Origin: Ferruginibacter sp.
GTDB taxonomy: Bacteria > Bacteroidota > Bacteroidia > Chitinophagales > Chitinophagaceae
NCBI GenBank assembly: GCA_025350645.1
Contig: JANXXM010000172.1
Span: forward strand, 1-57,073
Reading direction: 5' to 3'
DNA length: 57,073 nt
Part shown: positions 1 to 7,089 of the stretch, piece after piece
Layout of the letters: every line of letters starts with the position of its first letter
How positions within the stretch are numbered: position 1 is the first letter of the stretch
The notes under the pieces: generated by a model
Databases searched by the model: none
What the model was told of the DNA's origin: nothing
Seen by the model: only the letters and a program-made list of their open reading frames with translations
Program-made: the position numbers and the translations under genes

Positions 1-2
1 GC

Positions 3-134
3 GGTGGGGCAAGGGTTATTACTTATGTGGTGGTTGATGATACTGCTGTTTTCTTGCTTACCATTTACGATAAATCCGAACTCGATAATATCTCCGATAA
101 ACAACTAAAGGCAATGATTAAAAACTTACAATAA
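3..134 (+). CDS. C-terminal fragment of RelE/HigB-like toxin (cut by window start)
   Basis: The third reading frame from the window edge gives 43 residues ending in a TAA stop. They begin GGARVITYVVVDD and continue with LLTIYDKSELDNIS. A GGxR-x-ITY strand followed by a LLTIY-K-E-DN-S segment is the usual C-terminus of RelE/HigB-type mRNA interferase toxins of type II toxin-antitoxin modules. The start and any antitoxin lie outside the window. A strong hairpin follows the stop immediately. The family call rests only on the tail, so the subfamily is open. Confidence 0.6.
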   Translation, partial: GGARVITYVVVDDTAVFLLTIYDKSELDNISDKQLKAMIKNLQ

Positions 135-135
135 A

Positions 136-172
136 AAACCGTTACACTTTTTAATGTAACGGTTTAATATTT
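136..172 (+). terminator. Rho-independent-type terminator after the RelE/HigB-like fragment
   Basis: An 11-bp perfect inverted repeat (136-146 AAACCGTTACA with 155-165) surrounds an 8-base loop and is followed by a T/A-rich tract. It starts one base after the stop codon of the toxin fragment. It is near-symmetric, with A-rich sequence on its left, so it could also end transcription of the minus-strand gene at 187-543, which converges on it. Confidence 0.7.
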
Positions 173-186
173 TAAGGGCTTATTAT

Positions 187-543
187 TTAGGGGATTTCTA
201 TACCTAAATAATATTTTTCTTTCGACTTAATAATTTTAGACTTTCCTTTTATATCAATCATTTTTGCATTAACTAATAAACTATCGTTTGCAATAATTGC
301 CTGCATTTTTTTTGACCAAACTAATTTCCTTTTTTGGTACTTACTAAACATAAAGCTTGTATCAGTAATTCTTTTGGTTAAATAGTATGTTGTATCATTC
401 TTTGTATATCGGGTTGCTTTTTTAGATTTATAAAAAAAGCTTATAAAAATAGAGTCTGGTTTTATTTTTACAATTTTATCTTGCCCGATACAATTAAATG
501 AAATAAAAATCCATACCAAAATTATTAACAATCTAATTTTCAC
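187..543 (-). CDS. Small exported protein, candidate immunity partner of orphan RHS tip
   Basis: The 118-residue product begins MKIRLLIILVWIFISFNC, a short basic stretch, a hydrophobic core and a possible weak lipobox cysteine, so it should be exported. The remainder is lysine-rich and beta-strand-like; I recognise no family. The start codon is GTG, 10 bases after the stop of the orphan RHS tip on the same strand. A small exported gene directly behind a tip is also what follows the full-length RHS gene (7490-7990), so an immunity role is inferred from position only. It converges on the terminator at 136-172. Confidence 0.5.
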   Translation of the reverse strand: MKIRLLIILVWIFISFNCIGQDKIVKIKPDSIFISFFYKSKKATRYTKNDTTYYLTKRITDTSFMFSKYQKRKLVWSKKMQAIIANDSLLVNAKMIDIKGKSKIIKSKEKYYLGIEIP

Positions 544-553
544 TTTTTAAATT

Positions 554-1582
554 TTATCGGTTAATTGCACCCTTTGCTGCATTTGTTCTATTTCCGTTAT
601 TTACTCCTGAATATGTAGCATCAATATGTAATGAACCGTCAACTGGAGTAATTGAACCGGGTGGTAACCCGGAGTCTTTAGCTGTTATATCAGGGTCAAA
701 TTTTATTGTTACTTTATTCGGTGAAATATTAAACTGTGTGGCTAAATTATTTTTAAGCTGCTTCCAACCTTTTACATTGTTGTTTGGAACAGTCAAAGTG
801 AGACTTTCAACAAACCCAACATTTAAGTTATTTTTTGCCAAGAAATCTTTACCTCCTGCTATTATACCATTGGTAACTCTTGATAGCGTACCCGAACCAA
901 TTGTTTGCGACATTGTACCGCTTATACTTGATGCAGTAATAGTACCTGCAGCGACAGATTCATTTGAAAATACTGTTATAGATGCAGACTTAACGGGGTC
1001 AGAATTTTTTTGATTGAATTGGTCTTCAAAAAACTCATTCTTTTCATTGTCCTTTAATCCACTTTTGTAAAAATTACCTCTTGATGTTCCCTGGCTTTGT
1101 CTCATTGTCCCATCAGGTAGAGAGTTATCGTTTTCCCCTATATCTGTAGGAGCTTTGGCAATTCTGCTAATATCCTGATTTGATAAATTACTTCCATTTC
1201 CCTCAAAAGAAATACTTTCATCTTGTTTTCTTCTAATTATGTATACATCTTTTTTTGCTAACCTAATATTCATTGCAGACATCATATCCATTTCCACCGC
1301 AGTTTTAAGTGTAATATCTCTAATACCTGAAATTATTGTTTTTGTCTTACGACCATATTTATCATGCATTTCCTCAACAAGTAGTTTCTCTAACCCATCT
1401 AAATCTATACTTCTGATTACATCGTTTTCTGCAAATGCATATGGGCTATTCCATGGAAATGATTTTGCTATTGGGTCAACACTCCAAAACCTCTGTACAC
1501 TTTTCTCTCCTTCATACAGTCCTCCATACACCACTTTTAAGCCTGTATAATTTTGTTCTGTATGTAGTTTTAATGCTCCCAC
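554..1582 (-). CDS. Orphan RHS tip: partial core plus unknown C-terminal toxin-like domain
   Basis: Residues about 10-64 match the end of an RHS-repeat-associated core: a degenerate NYTGLKVVYG segment, then RFWSVDPIAK, a SPYAFAENDV segment and the closing IDLDGLE. RHS cores normally end at this point and a variable toxin domain follows. Residues 65-342 form such a tip, with no motif I recognise. They contain a hydrophilic stretch and a Ser/Thr/Gly-rich segment, and the gene ends with ...NAAKGAINR. There is no signal peptide and no YD repeats. The GTG start follows in-frame stops, so this is an orphan tip or a displaced C-terminus rather than a complete RHS protein. It lies downstream and on the same strand as the full RHS gene, separated by the mobile module. 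It may be silent, a recombination reserve, or expressed with its downstream partner. Confidence 0.65.
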   Translation of the reverse strand: MGALKLHTEQNYTGLKVVYGGLYEGEKSVQRFWSVDPIAKSFPWNSPYAFAENDVIRSIDLDGLEKLLVEEMHDKYGRKTKTIISGIRDITLKTAVEMDMMSAMNIRLAKKDVYIIRRKQDESISFEGNGSNLSNQDISRIAKAPTDIGENDNSLPDGTMRQSQGTSRGNFYKSGLKDNEKNEFFEDQFNQKNSDPVKSASITVFSNESVAAGTITASSISGTMSQTIGSGTLSRVTNGIIAGGKDFLAKNNLNVGFVESLTLTVPNNNVKGWKQLKNNLATQFNISPNKVTIKFDPDITAKDSGLPPGSITPVDGSLHIDATYSGVNNGNRTNAAKGAINR

Positions 1583-1689
1583 TTGTATGGTTTCAAAGAT
1601 AATATTTTAAGCCTACCTTTTTTCTTTTCATCTGAACTTTTTCAGTTGATTTCAGTTGAAAAAAATAAACCATTCTATTTTGCAGAGGC

Positions 1690-1804
1690 TAACTAACGGC
1701 TCGATTTTTTATAATTAATGCCCTTGTACAATCGTCAAATCTTTAGCACAAAAGCCGATGGGCATTGATTATAAAAAATGAGCAAACAACCGCAGGGCGT
1801 TAGT
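1690..1804. repeat. Large imperfect hairpin with CTAACG...CGTTAG ends (attC-like geometry)
   Basis: An inner inverted repeat pairs 1699-1723 with 1760-1783, with a single-base bulge and one further mismatch. Outside it, 1693-1698 CTAACG pairs with 1798-1803 CGTTAG. The right side carries a 14-base unpaired bulge (1784-1797) that the left side lacks. Terminal CTAAC/GTTAG boxes, an asymmetric bulge and a length of about 115 bases resemble integron attC sites. However, the exact RYYYAAC and GTTRRRY consensus is not met and no integron integrase is visible. It is clearly a structured element; its function is unknown. Confidence 0.6.
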
Positions 1805-1896
1805 GTATTTTGTCTTTTAAAAAAATAAAAAATCATTTGCCTTGCTGCCGCAGGCTTTGCCATTGACCGACTGGAAGGAGATGGCATAAATTAGAA

Positions 1897-2315
1897 TAAA
1901 AAATAAATCTTTTTCTTTTTGTGATGACCGCTGTCGGGTGGGTGCGTTGGCAAAGGCTAATTACAGGCTGGTTTGCAGTGGCTATTTAACATAATTGCCT
2001 TATAGGACAAAAGCCCTGTGTTGCGCCTGCGGCAGGGCTTTTGTGCGTAGCGAACCTATAAGATGCTGTTATGTTACTTAGCTTCCACCATCTTTTTTTG
2101 GCGTAGGTTTTTGTTCTGTGTGTTGGCTGCAGCTCTTTTATTTTTTTTATCGGCTTTGTGTGTTTGGCAAAAAAAATAAATGTGCTGCAAGTGTGTTGGC
2201 TACAAAAACTATGACAAAAAAAGTGGTGGCACTGCAAGCCAAGTCTGTAATTGCCTTTTGCGTTGGCGGGGTGGGATATTATCATCATCACAAAAAGAAA
2301 AAGATTTATTTTTTA
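1897..2315. repeat. 419-bp nested inverted-repeat element beside the recombinase genes
   Basis: Positions 1897-1927 and 2285-2315 are perfect 31-base inverted copies. The inverted similarity continues inward imperfectly to about 1980 and 2230. The enclosed DNA holds two further inverted repeats: a compact hairpin at 1981-2082, and an imperfect T-rich pair at 2084-2114 with 2201-2230, which itself encloses a third pair (about 2127-2149 with 2168-2190). Folded together, the whole is a three-way-junction cruciform. The right edge lies 17 bases from the stop of the second recombinase gene. Open frames on both strands here are by-products of the repeats. It could be a recombination target, a non-autonomous element or a structured transcript. 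Confidence 0.75.
1981..2082. repeat. Inner hairpin of the nested repeat element
   Basis: The 12-base arms ACAAAAGCCCTG (2007-2018) and CAGGGCTTTTGT (2033-2044) pair perfectly around a GC-rich 14-base loop. Pairing then resumes further out: CTTATAGG (1999-2006) with CCTATAAG (2055-2062), and TAACATAA (1987-1994) with TTATGTTA (2069-2076). A 10-base bulge (2045-2054) is present only on the right side. The inner 12-bp stem could act as a terminator, but the extended arms and one-sided bulge exceed what a terminator needs. Confidence 0.65.
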
Positions 2316-2332
2316 CCGCTTCCTGTCTTTCG

Positions 2333-3205
2333 TCATTGCAACGGATGTAGTTTATCTATCGCTGATTTTAATTCTTCTAATCCTGTTTGTTTGTATGCTT
2401 CTGTTGATGCTGTCCTTCGATGTCCTGCAAATTCCTGTACTATCCTGATGTCATTATTTTCTTTGAGTAAATGAGCAATTACACTTTGTCTAATCTTTAA
2501 AGGAATGAGTTTATTTTGTTGGTCTTTATTTCCGTTAATCATTCGGTTAATTCCACCCTGGTATAATTGCAAACCTTCTTCACTCAATAAAAAATATTCT
2601 TGCCGCTTGCTTGGCTTCTGTTGCTTGTGATAGATTTTATATTCTGTCTTTAGATAGTTATGGAACAGTAGTATTTGCTTAGGTTTCAGGCTTAATGTTC
2701 TGCCTTTATTTTTACTGTTGCCTTTTACTTTTACCGTACCATCTTCAAGGTTTACATCACTACATTTTACTTGGGTAATTTCTAAAACAGTTAATGCCTG
2801 GTACACTAAAAAACTGATGATTATTTTATCTCTTGTTTGATGGATTTTGTTTTTACTTTCCCAACTTTCAAATAAATTTTCTATTGTTTCTTTTGGATAC
2901 AATGCTTCAACTTGTATGGCTCTGTTGATTTGGTCTTTTAAATATAAGTATTGGCAAGGGTGGTCGTTCCGCTTTCCTGCAGCTACTAAAAAACGATAAT
3001 AAATTTTGATGGCAAACAAATTATTTCTTAAACTCTTTGGATGTAAATTTTGTTCCCTCAATAATCCTATGTAATCTAAAACATCGGTGTAGCTTGCTTT
3101 TTCTGCTTTGCTTCCTAATGCCAATAAAAAACGGTTAATCATTGCTTCATAACCGCTTAAACTTGTTTTGCTGTACTCGTTTTTTAAATATTGTTGTAAG
3201 TTCAT
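2333..3205 (-). CDS. Degenerate tyrosine recombinase (second gene of a tandem pair)
   Basis: The 290-residue protein has the two-domain layout of phage-type integrases: an N-terminal SAM-like helical domain (about 1-95) and a C-terminal catalytic fold. Compared with its neighbour, the first catalytic arginine is replaced (ALTVLEI around residue 139 against GLRAAEL) and the HxxR histidine is replaced by Leu236, while Arg239, His262 (AGHRR) and Tyr271 remain. It probably binds DNA and assembles with the intact recombinase but may not cleave alone. The ATG overlaps the stop of the upstream recombinase (ATGA at 3202-3205), so the two are translationally coupled. The nested repeat element begins just beyond its stop. 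Confidence 0.8.
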   Translation of the reverse strand: MNLQQYLKNEYSKTSLSGYEAMINRFLLALGSKAEKASYTDVLDYIGLLREQNLHPKSLRNNLFAIKIYYRFLVAAGKRNDHPCQYLYLKDQINRAIQVEALYPKETIENLFESWESKNKIHQTRDKIIISFLVYQALTVLEITQVKCSDVNLEDGTVKVKGNSKNKGRTLSLKPKQILLFHNYLKTEYKIYHKQQKPSKRQEYFLLSEEGLQLYQGGINRMINGNKDQQNKLIPLKIRQSVIAHLLKENNDIRIVQEFAGHRRTASTEAYKQTGLEELKSAIDKLHPLQ

Positions 3206-4152
3206 TGCATCAGTTTTTCTAATTGATTTTTATTGATGTGTGTATAGATTTGAGTAGTTTCCAACTGGCTGTGCCCTAAAAATATTCTTACTTGTTCTAC
3301 TGCTATGCCCTGCTCCAAAAGATGCGTTGCTATTGAGTGCCGTAAGTTGTGTATGGTAATTTGTTTTTCTTGCAGTGCTTCATTTTGGGTTCTTGCTATC
3401 AAGGCTTTTAAATGTTTGTTGTAAGTATCGTCCATCATTCTACCGCCTCTGCTATGCAGCATAAAAGCATTTTGGTTACTGTTGTTTAGTTTATAATCTC
3501 TGCCTTGTGTTAGTGCTTCTCTTTCATTGTAATAATAATTTGATAAGTCTTTTACTACTCCGTTGCTTAATGGTATTACTCTTCTTTTATTCCCTTTTCC
3601 TTTTGGCACTATCAATATTTTTTCTCTCAATTTTATATCTTCAATATTACAGCTTTGTAATTCTGCTGCTCTTAATCCGCAACCATAAGCCAAACTTAAA
3701 ATTGCTTTCTCCTGTGCTGTGTTGCATACTTCGTAAAGCTGTTGTACTTCCTGTTGTGTAATGGTGTTTCTTTCTTCGCTGCTTTGAGGATAATAAAATT
3801 TTAGTGTGGCTGTCGGATTGATTTTTATTTGTTGCTGCTGTAAAAGCATTTCAAAAAAATCTCTTACTATTCTCATGTGGCTGTGAGTTGTTTTAGGGCT
3901 TAATGCTCCGCCATCTTTTTTGCTGGGCCTTATGCTAACGTAATTGTAATAGTCTTTTATTTCGGCTGCAGTAACGTTTAAAACATCTGTATTTCCTTTG
4001 CACTCTAACCAATGTAAAAACTCATTGAGGTAATTAAATTTTGCTTGGTAACTGTTGGGTACATAACCCAATCTTTTTTGGTACTGATAAAATGTTTCTG
4101 CTAATTTTCTGTAATCTGCATTTACTACTACGATGTTTGAAGGTCTACCCAT
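3202..4152 (-). CDS. Tyrosine recombinase/integrase, XerC/D-like, intact active site
   Basis: The 316-residue enzyme cuts and rejoins DNA at specific sites by way of a 3'-phosphotyrosine link. All catalytic residues can be placed: Arg161 in GCGLRAAEL, a beta-hairpin lysine in the VPKGKGNKRR segment, His268 and Arg271 in HNLRHS, His294 in LGHSQ and nucleophile Tyr303 in QIYTHI. Residues about 10-110 form the N-terminal core-binding domain. It overlaps the degenerate partner gene by four bases and lies about 100 bases downstream of the ATPase gene, so it belongs to the mobile module. The target site is unknown; the repeats nearby (1690-2315 and 4223-4252) are candidates. Confidence 0.92.
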   Translation of the reverse strand: MGRPSNIVVVNADYRKLAETFYQYQKRLGYVPNSYQAKFNYLNEFLHWLECKGNTDVLNVTAAEIKDYYNYVSIRPSKKDGGALSPKTTHSHMRIVRDFFEMLLQQQQIKINPTATLKFYYPQSSEERNTITQQEVQQLYEVCNTAQEKAILSLAYGCGLRAAELQSCNIEDIKLREKILIVPKGKGNKRRVIPLSNGVVKDLSNYYYNEREALTQGRDYKLNNSNQNAFMLHSRGGRMMDDTYNKHLKALIARTQNEALQEKQITIHNLRHSIATHLLEQGIAVEQVRIFLGHSQLETTQIYTHINKNQLEKLMQ

Positions 4153-4222
4153 ATATCCATACTTTTTAGAACGGTGAACGCCAAAGGCGTTTTGCTTTGT
4201 ATTCCTTTACTGTCAATGGTTT

Positions 4223-4252
4223 TGGTGTTCGGATTGGTGTTCTGTGGTGTTC
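4223..4252. repeat. Three copies of an 8-base repeat between ATPase and recombinase genes
   Basis: TGGTGTTC occurs at 4223-4230, 4235-4242 and 4245-4252, that is GAACACCA three times on the coding strand. Start-to-start spacings are 12 and 10 bases, close to one helical turn, in the short gap just after the ATPase stop codon. A small hairpin (AACGCC-AAA-GGCGTT) lies a little further downstream. Such repeats could bind a protein such as a recombinase or replication initiator. Confidence 0.6.
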
Positions 4253-4254
4253 GG

Positions 4255-5616
4255 TTACAGTTCATTTAATTGGTTGTTCAGGTTATCTTTTATCCTGGCT
4301 CTTACTGCTGCTATATTATCCCAATAAACTATTTTGTAACTAAAGCCTCGGTTTGCAAAACCATTTTGTTTGATGTATTCCAACTGCACTAATTTTTGTA
4401 TGTAATAATGCTGTTGTGTTTTGCTTACTCCTGTTGCTTCTCTTACCTCAAAACGGTTAAAATTATATTCCCTGCCTTTCTTGTCTATAAAGGTTTTCAG
4501 CTTCTCAAAAAATTGTCTTAGGCTTCCATCAAGTTCATCAACCTTTAATAAAATACTTTCAAATAAAATATCACAAGCTGTTTGTAAATCTGCTGCCTCT
4601 GCTATTAATCTGCCTTGCTTGTCTTGCTTTCTTTGATACTGATTAAGTAGTGTTATTTGTTTTACAAAGCTTTGGTACAACTCATTTAAACGCCTTATTT
4701 TATGGGCTTCTTCGGGCAATTTTATTTTGTGTGCATAGGGATTGATTACTTCATAAGGTTTTAATAACCTGATGCAGTTTTGTATAAATTGGCTAACTTT
4801 TTTCTGTTCTGTTTTATCTATCAACCCTGCGGATATTTCATTTTGATACCGGATTATTTTTTGTGTTTGTTCCCTGCTTTCATCAACGGCTATTAAAAAA
4901 CTCCGGCTTACATTATCTTCATAAATTTCTCCTTTAGTGGTACAGCTTAAACTGGCAATAGGTCCTCTTACAGTTCTTTCGCCGCCTCTGATACTTCCAT
5001 TGCTGTCTTTGATACTGGTGGATGTAATTAATATTTCATTGCTCTGTAACTCCCTAACGGCAAGCTGTGCATCTTCTTTCAGTCCGTCTAAATCTTCAAA
5101 GCAAAGCAGCTTGTTTACAAAAAAATATTCATCCTGATTATAAAAACTATTGTCCGTTACTCTTGTGTACCGCTTTACATCTTCATCGGGTATCAGGTAA
5201 CTAATCACTTTTAATAATCTTGTTTTTCCACTGCCTGAACTGCCTTGTATTAAGCCGTGTAATGTATCAGGCATCTTGTAAGAGCTCGCAATGATGAAGA
5301 GTAAAATACGGTTGGTTTCTTCGCCTATAATACCTGCTTTGCCTATCAACTCATTTATTCTTTTGATTAAATCCTTCTCTTTTAAAAACGTTATACATTG
5401 CGTTGCTGTGGCTGCTGGCACTTGTATTTTGCTTTCCTGTTTGCCCTGGGCTTTGTGTTGCTGTACATCTCTGTAATGCTCCAATAAGTTTGTAAGCTGC
5501 AGTAAATCATTTTCTACAATATCTTTTCGTAAACCTAATTTTTCGGCTATGGTTTTACAGGTTGCTTCTACTTGCTTATACTCGTACAGGTCTAATTTTA
5601 ATGTAATGCTTTGCAT
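4255..5616 (-). CDS. P-loop ATPase, probable replicative helicase/loader of the mobile module
   Basis: The 453-residue protein has a Walker A motif GSSGSGKT at residues 125-132 and a Walker B-like LLCFEDLDG ending near residue 178, preceded by a basic, helical N-terminal region. The C-terminal about 100 residues (KKGREYNFNRFEVREATGVS and after) look like a winged-helix DNA-binding domain. A primase directly upstream (6-base gap) and recombinases downstream match the replication modules of integrative elements and phage satellites, where a helicase or initiator ATPase sits beside a primase. I cannot assign a named family, and helicase activity is inferred. The start ATG at 5616 is well placed behind the primase stop. 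Confidence 0.7.
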   Translation of the reverse strand: MQSITLKLDLYEYKQVEATCKTIAEKLGLRKDIVENDLLQLTNLLEHYRDVQQHKAQGKQESKIQVPAATATQCITFLKEKDLIKRINELIGKAGIIGEETNRILLFIIASSYKMPDTLHGLIQGSSGSGKTRLLKVISYLIPDEDVKRYTRVTDNSFYNQDEYFFVNKLLCFEDLDGLKEDAQLAVRELQSNEILITSTSIKDSNGSIRGGERTVRGPIASLSCTTKGEIYEDNVSRSFLIAVDESREQTQKIIRYQNEISAGLIDKTEQKKVSQFIQNCIRLLKPYEVINPYAHKIKLPEEAHKIRRLNELYQSFVKQITLLNQYQRKQDKQGRLIAEAADLQTACDILFESILLKVDELDGSLRQFFEKLKTFIDKKGREYNFNRFEVREATGVSKTQQHYYIQKLVQLEYIKQNGFANRGFSYKIVYWDNIAAVRARIKDNLNNQLNEL

Positions 5617-5622
5617 AGTTTT

Positions 5623-6939
5623 TTAATCGTTGATTTGTATTTGTAAAGTGATTTTCAAACTATCCATTTGCTCTGCTCTAAAACCTTTGATTTGATAATT
5701 TGCTTCATTGCCATGGTACTTTAAATTATATGGATTGTTTGTATTTAGTCCTGTGGTGTTTGTTTCCGTTGTTGGCTGTGTTTCAGTAGGGGCAATAGTT
5801 TGAGCCTGTGCAGTTTCTATAAATAATTTGGCTCCTGTATTTTCTTTTTCAATTGATTTTTCATTTAAAAAAATAAATTCTGTTTCTTTTCTTGTATCTA
5901 TCAGGTGTATTAAAATCTCCGGGCTATGCCCTTGCAATAAACTGTTTACATCTTCATTTTGCGGTACGGCTACATTAGTAATTTTTATGTTTGGATATTC
6001 AGCTTTAAACATTGGTGCATACTTCGCTACTGCTTTTATCCCTGCTTCATCGCCATTTAAAAAGAAAATAATTTCTTCCAACTGCTGTAAATCTTTGATT
6101 GCTTTTTGATGTTCGTCTGTTAGCCCGTTTGTTCCGTAGAGTGATAAGATTTCATAATTATTTTTGATGGCTTCCTGTTGTAATAATGTGGCTGCATCAA
6201 TAATGCTTTCAGTAATAATGATTTTTTTTGTTTCTGCTTTCGGGTAGTTAGGATATAAGCCCTGCCTGTCTTTTAAATAAAAATGTCTTTGCTCTTTATC
6301 GTTTAATGTGCTTCTAAAATACAAGCCTGTAATATTGTTGTCCCGGTTTCGCAATGCAAAGCATACACACCATTTGCCAAAGGGTTTATACGCTATATCG
6401 CCTGTTCTCGCTTTCAATCCTAAGTCCAACAACAAACCATATTCTAAACATTCGTTTATTAGTGTTTCTTCTTTTCTTGTGCCGTGGTGGAACTGCCCTG
6501 CATTGTAGCCTACTTCTGTTTGCTTAAAATCCAAACATCTTTTTTGTAAATATTCTTTGGCTGGCGGGCTGTTGTGGATGGCATTTTTAAAGTAGGTAAA
6601 CATCCTGTCTAAAAACATTGTTCTTTCTGTGTTGTTGTTTTTTGTCGGTGCTGCAGTTTTATTTTCTCCGCCTATTATCGCTGCTGCTTTTTTGATTGCT
6701 TCATGTTTGCTGCATTTTTCATAGTAGAGTATAAAATCTATCACATCAATGGCTTTGCCGTGGGTAGTGCAGTTGGTGCTAAAACAAAACGCTGTTTGGG
6801 TTTTGTAGTACAGTTGCAGGCTTGGTGTCTTGTCATCGTGGAAGGGGCATTTTAAACGGTTCTGCTTGTCGGCTTTTAAACCGTAATAATGTAAGAGCAT
6901 TACTAAAGTGAGTTTGCTTTTTATTTCTTGTATTTCCAT
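5623..6939 (-). CDS. CHC2 zinc-finger/TOPRIM DNA primase of the mobile module
   Basis: The 438-residue protein starts with a DnaG-type zinc finger: Cys31 and His34 in CPFH, then Cys52 and Cys57 (FCFSTNC). A linker leads to a TOPRIM domain with Glu244 in IIITESIID and the signature FFLNGDEAG near residue 292-300. In the TOPRIM DxD pair the first Asp is Asn295; Asp297 is kept. Residues after about 350 are low-complexity and poorly conserved (Thr/Asn/Gln-rich). It would synthesise RNA primers for replication of the element. It is the first gene of a minus-strand operon (primase, ATPase, two recombinases) driven by the promoter at 6974-7004. Confidence 0.88.
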   Translation of the reverse strand: MEIQEIKSKLTLVMLLHYYGLKADKQNRLKCPFHDDKTPSLQLYYKTQTAFCFSTNCTTHGKAIDVIDFILYYEKCSKHEAIKKAAAIIGGENKTAAPTKNNNTERTMFLDRMFTYFKNAIHNSPPAKEYLQKRCLDFKQTEVGYNAGQFHHGTRKEETLINECLEYGLLLDLGLKARTGDIAYKPFGKWCVCFALRNRDNNITGLYFRSTLNDKEQRHFYLKDRQGLYPNYPKAETKKIIITESIIDAATLLQQEAIKNNYEILSLYGTNGLTDEHQKAIKDLQQLEEIIFFLNGDEAGIKAVAKYAPMFKAEYPNIKITNVAVPQNEDVNSLLQGHSPEILIHLIDTRKETEFIFLNEKSIEKENTGAKLFIETAQAQTIAPTETQPTTETNTTGLNTNNPYNLKYHGNEANYQIKGFRAEQMDSLKITLQIQIND

Positions 6940-6973
6940 CGTAAAATATCTTTTGCTTTAAATGCTAATTCTG

Positions 6974-7004
6974 CAAAGCTATATATTATTACTTAATTAA
7001 GCAA
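6974..7004 (-). promoter_or_regulatory. Primase-operon promoter overlapped by a palindromic operator candidate
   Basis: On the minus strand, TTG (7004-7002), a 20-base spacer and TAGCTTTG (6981-6974) fit the Bacteroidota -33/-7 consensus (TTG and TAnnTTTG). The spacer contains the perfect 10-base palindrome CTTAATTAAG (6992-7001), inside the longer near-palindrome TTACTTAATTAAGCAA. A repressor bound there would block the promoter; the divergent XRE protein is the obvious candidate. Confidence 0.6.
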
Positions 7005-7021
7005 CTATTTAGAAACGTCAT

Positions 7022-7062
7022 AGCTTAATTATTGCCAATGGTGCTATTTTAGTGTACTTTTG
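7022..7062 (+). promoter_or_regulatory. Promoter of the XRE regulator with a second operator-like half site
   Basis: TTG (7032-7034), a 20-base gap and TACTTTTG (7055-7062) give a good Bacteroidota promoter about 28 bases before the regulator ATG. AGCTTAATTATTGCC (7022-7036) overlaps the -33 region and shares GCTTAATTA with the palindrome at the divergent promoter. This suggests one regulator binds both and controls its own gene as well as the primase operon. Confidence 0.55.
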
Positions 7063-7089
7063 TTGCTTCAATAGTTAATATTTAGCACA

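Noticed and set aside
1690..2315. Complete chromosomal integron with attC array
   Set aside because: The end boxes do not fit the attC consensus and no integron integrase is present. The adjacent recombinases are Xer-like. Only attC-like geometry is claimed.
1986..2474. Several open frames on both strands around the nested repeats (about 100-118 residues)
   Set aside because: They overlap one another and the recombinase gene, have low-complexity composition, and arise from inverted copies of the same DNA, so they are not genes.
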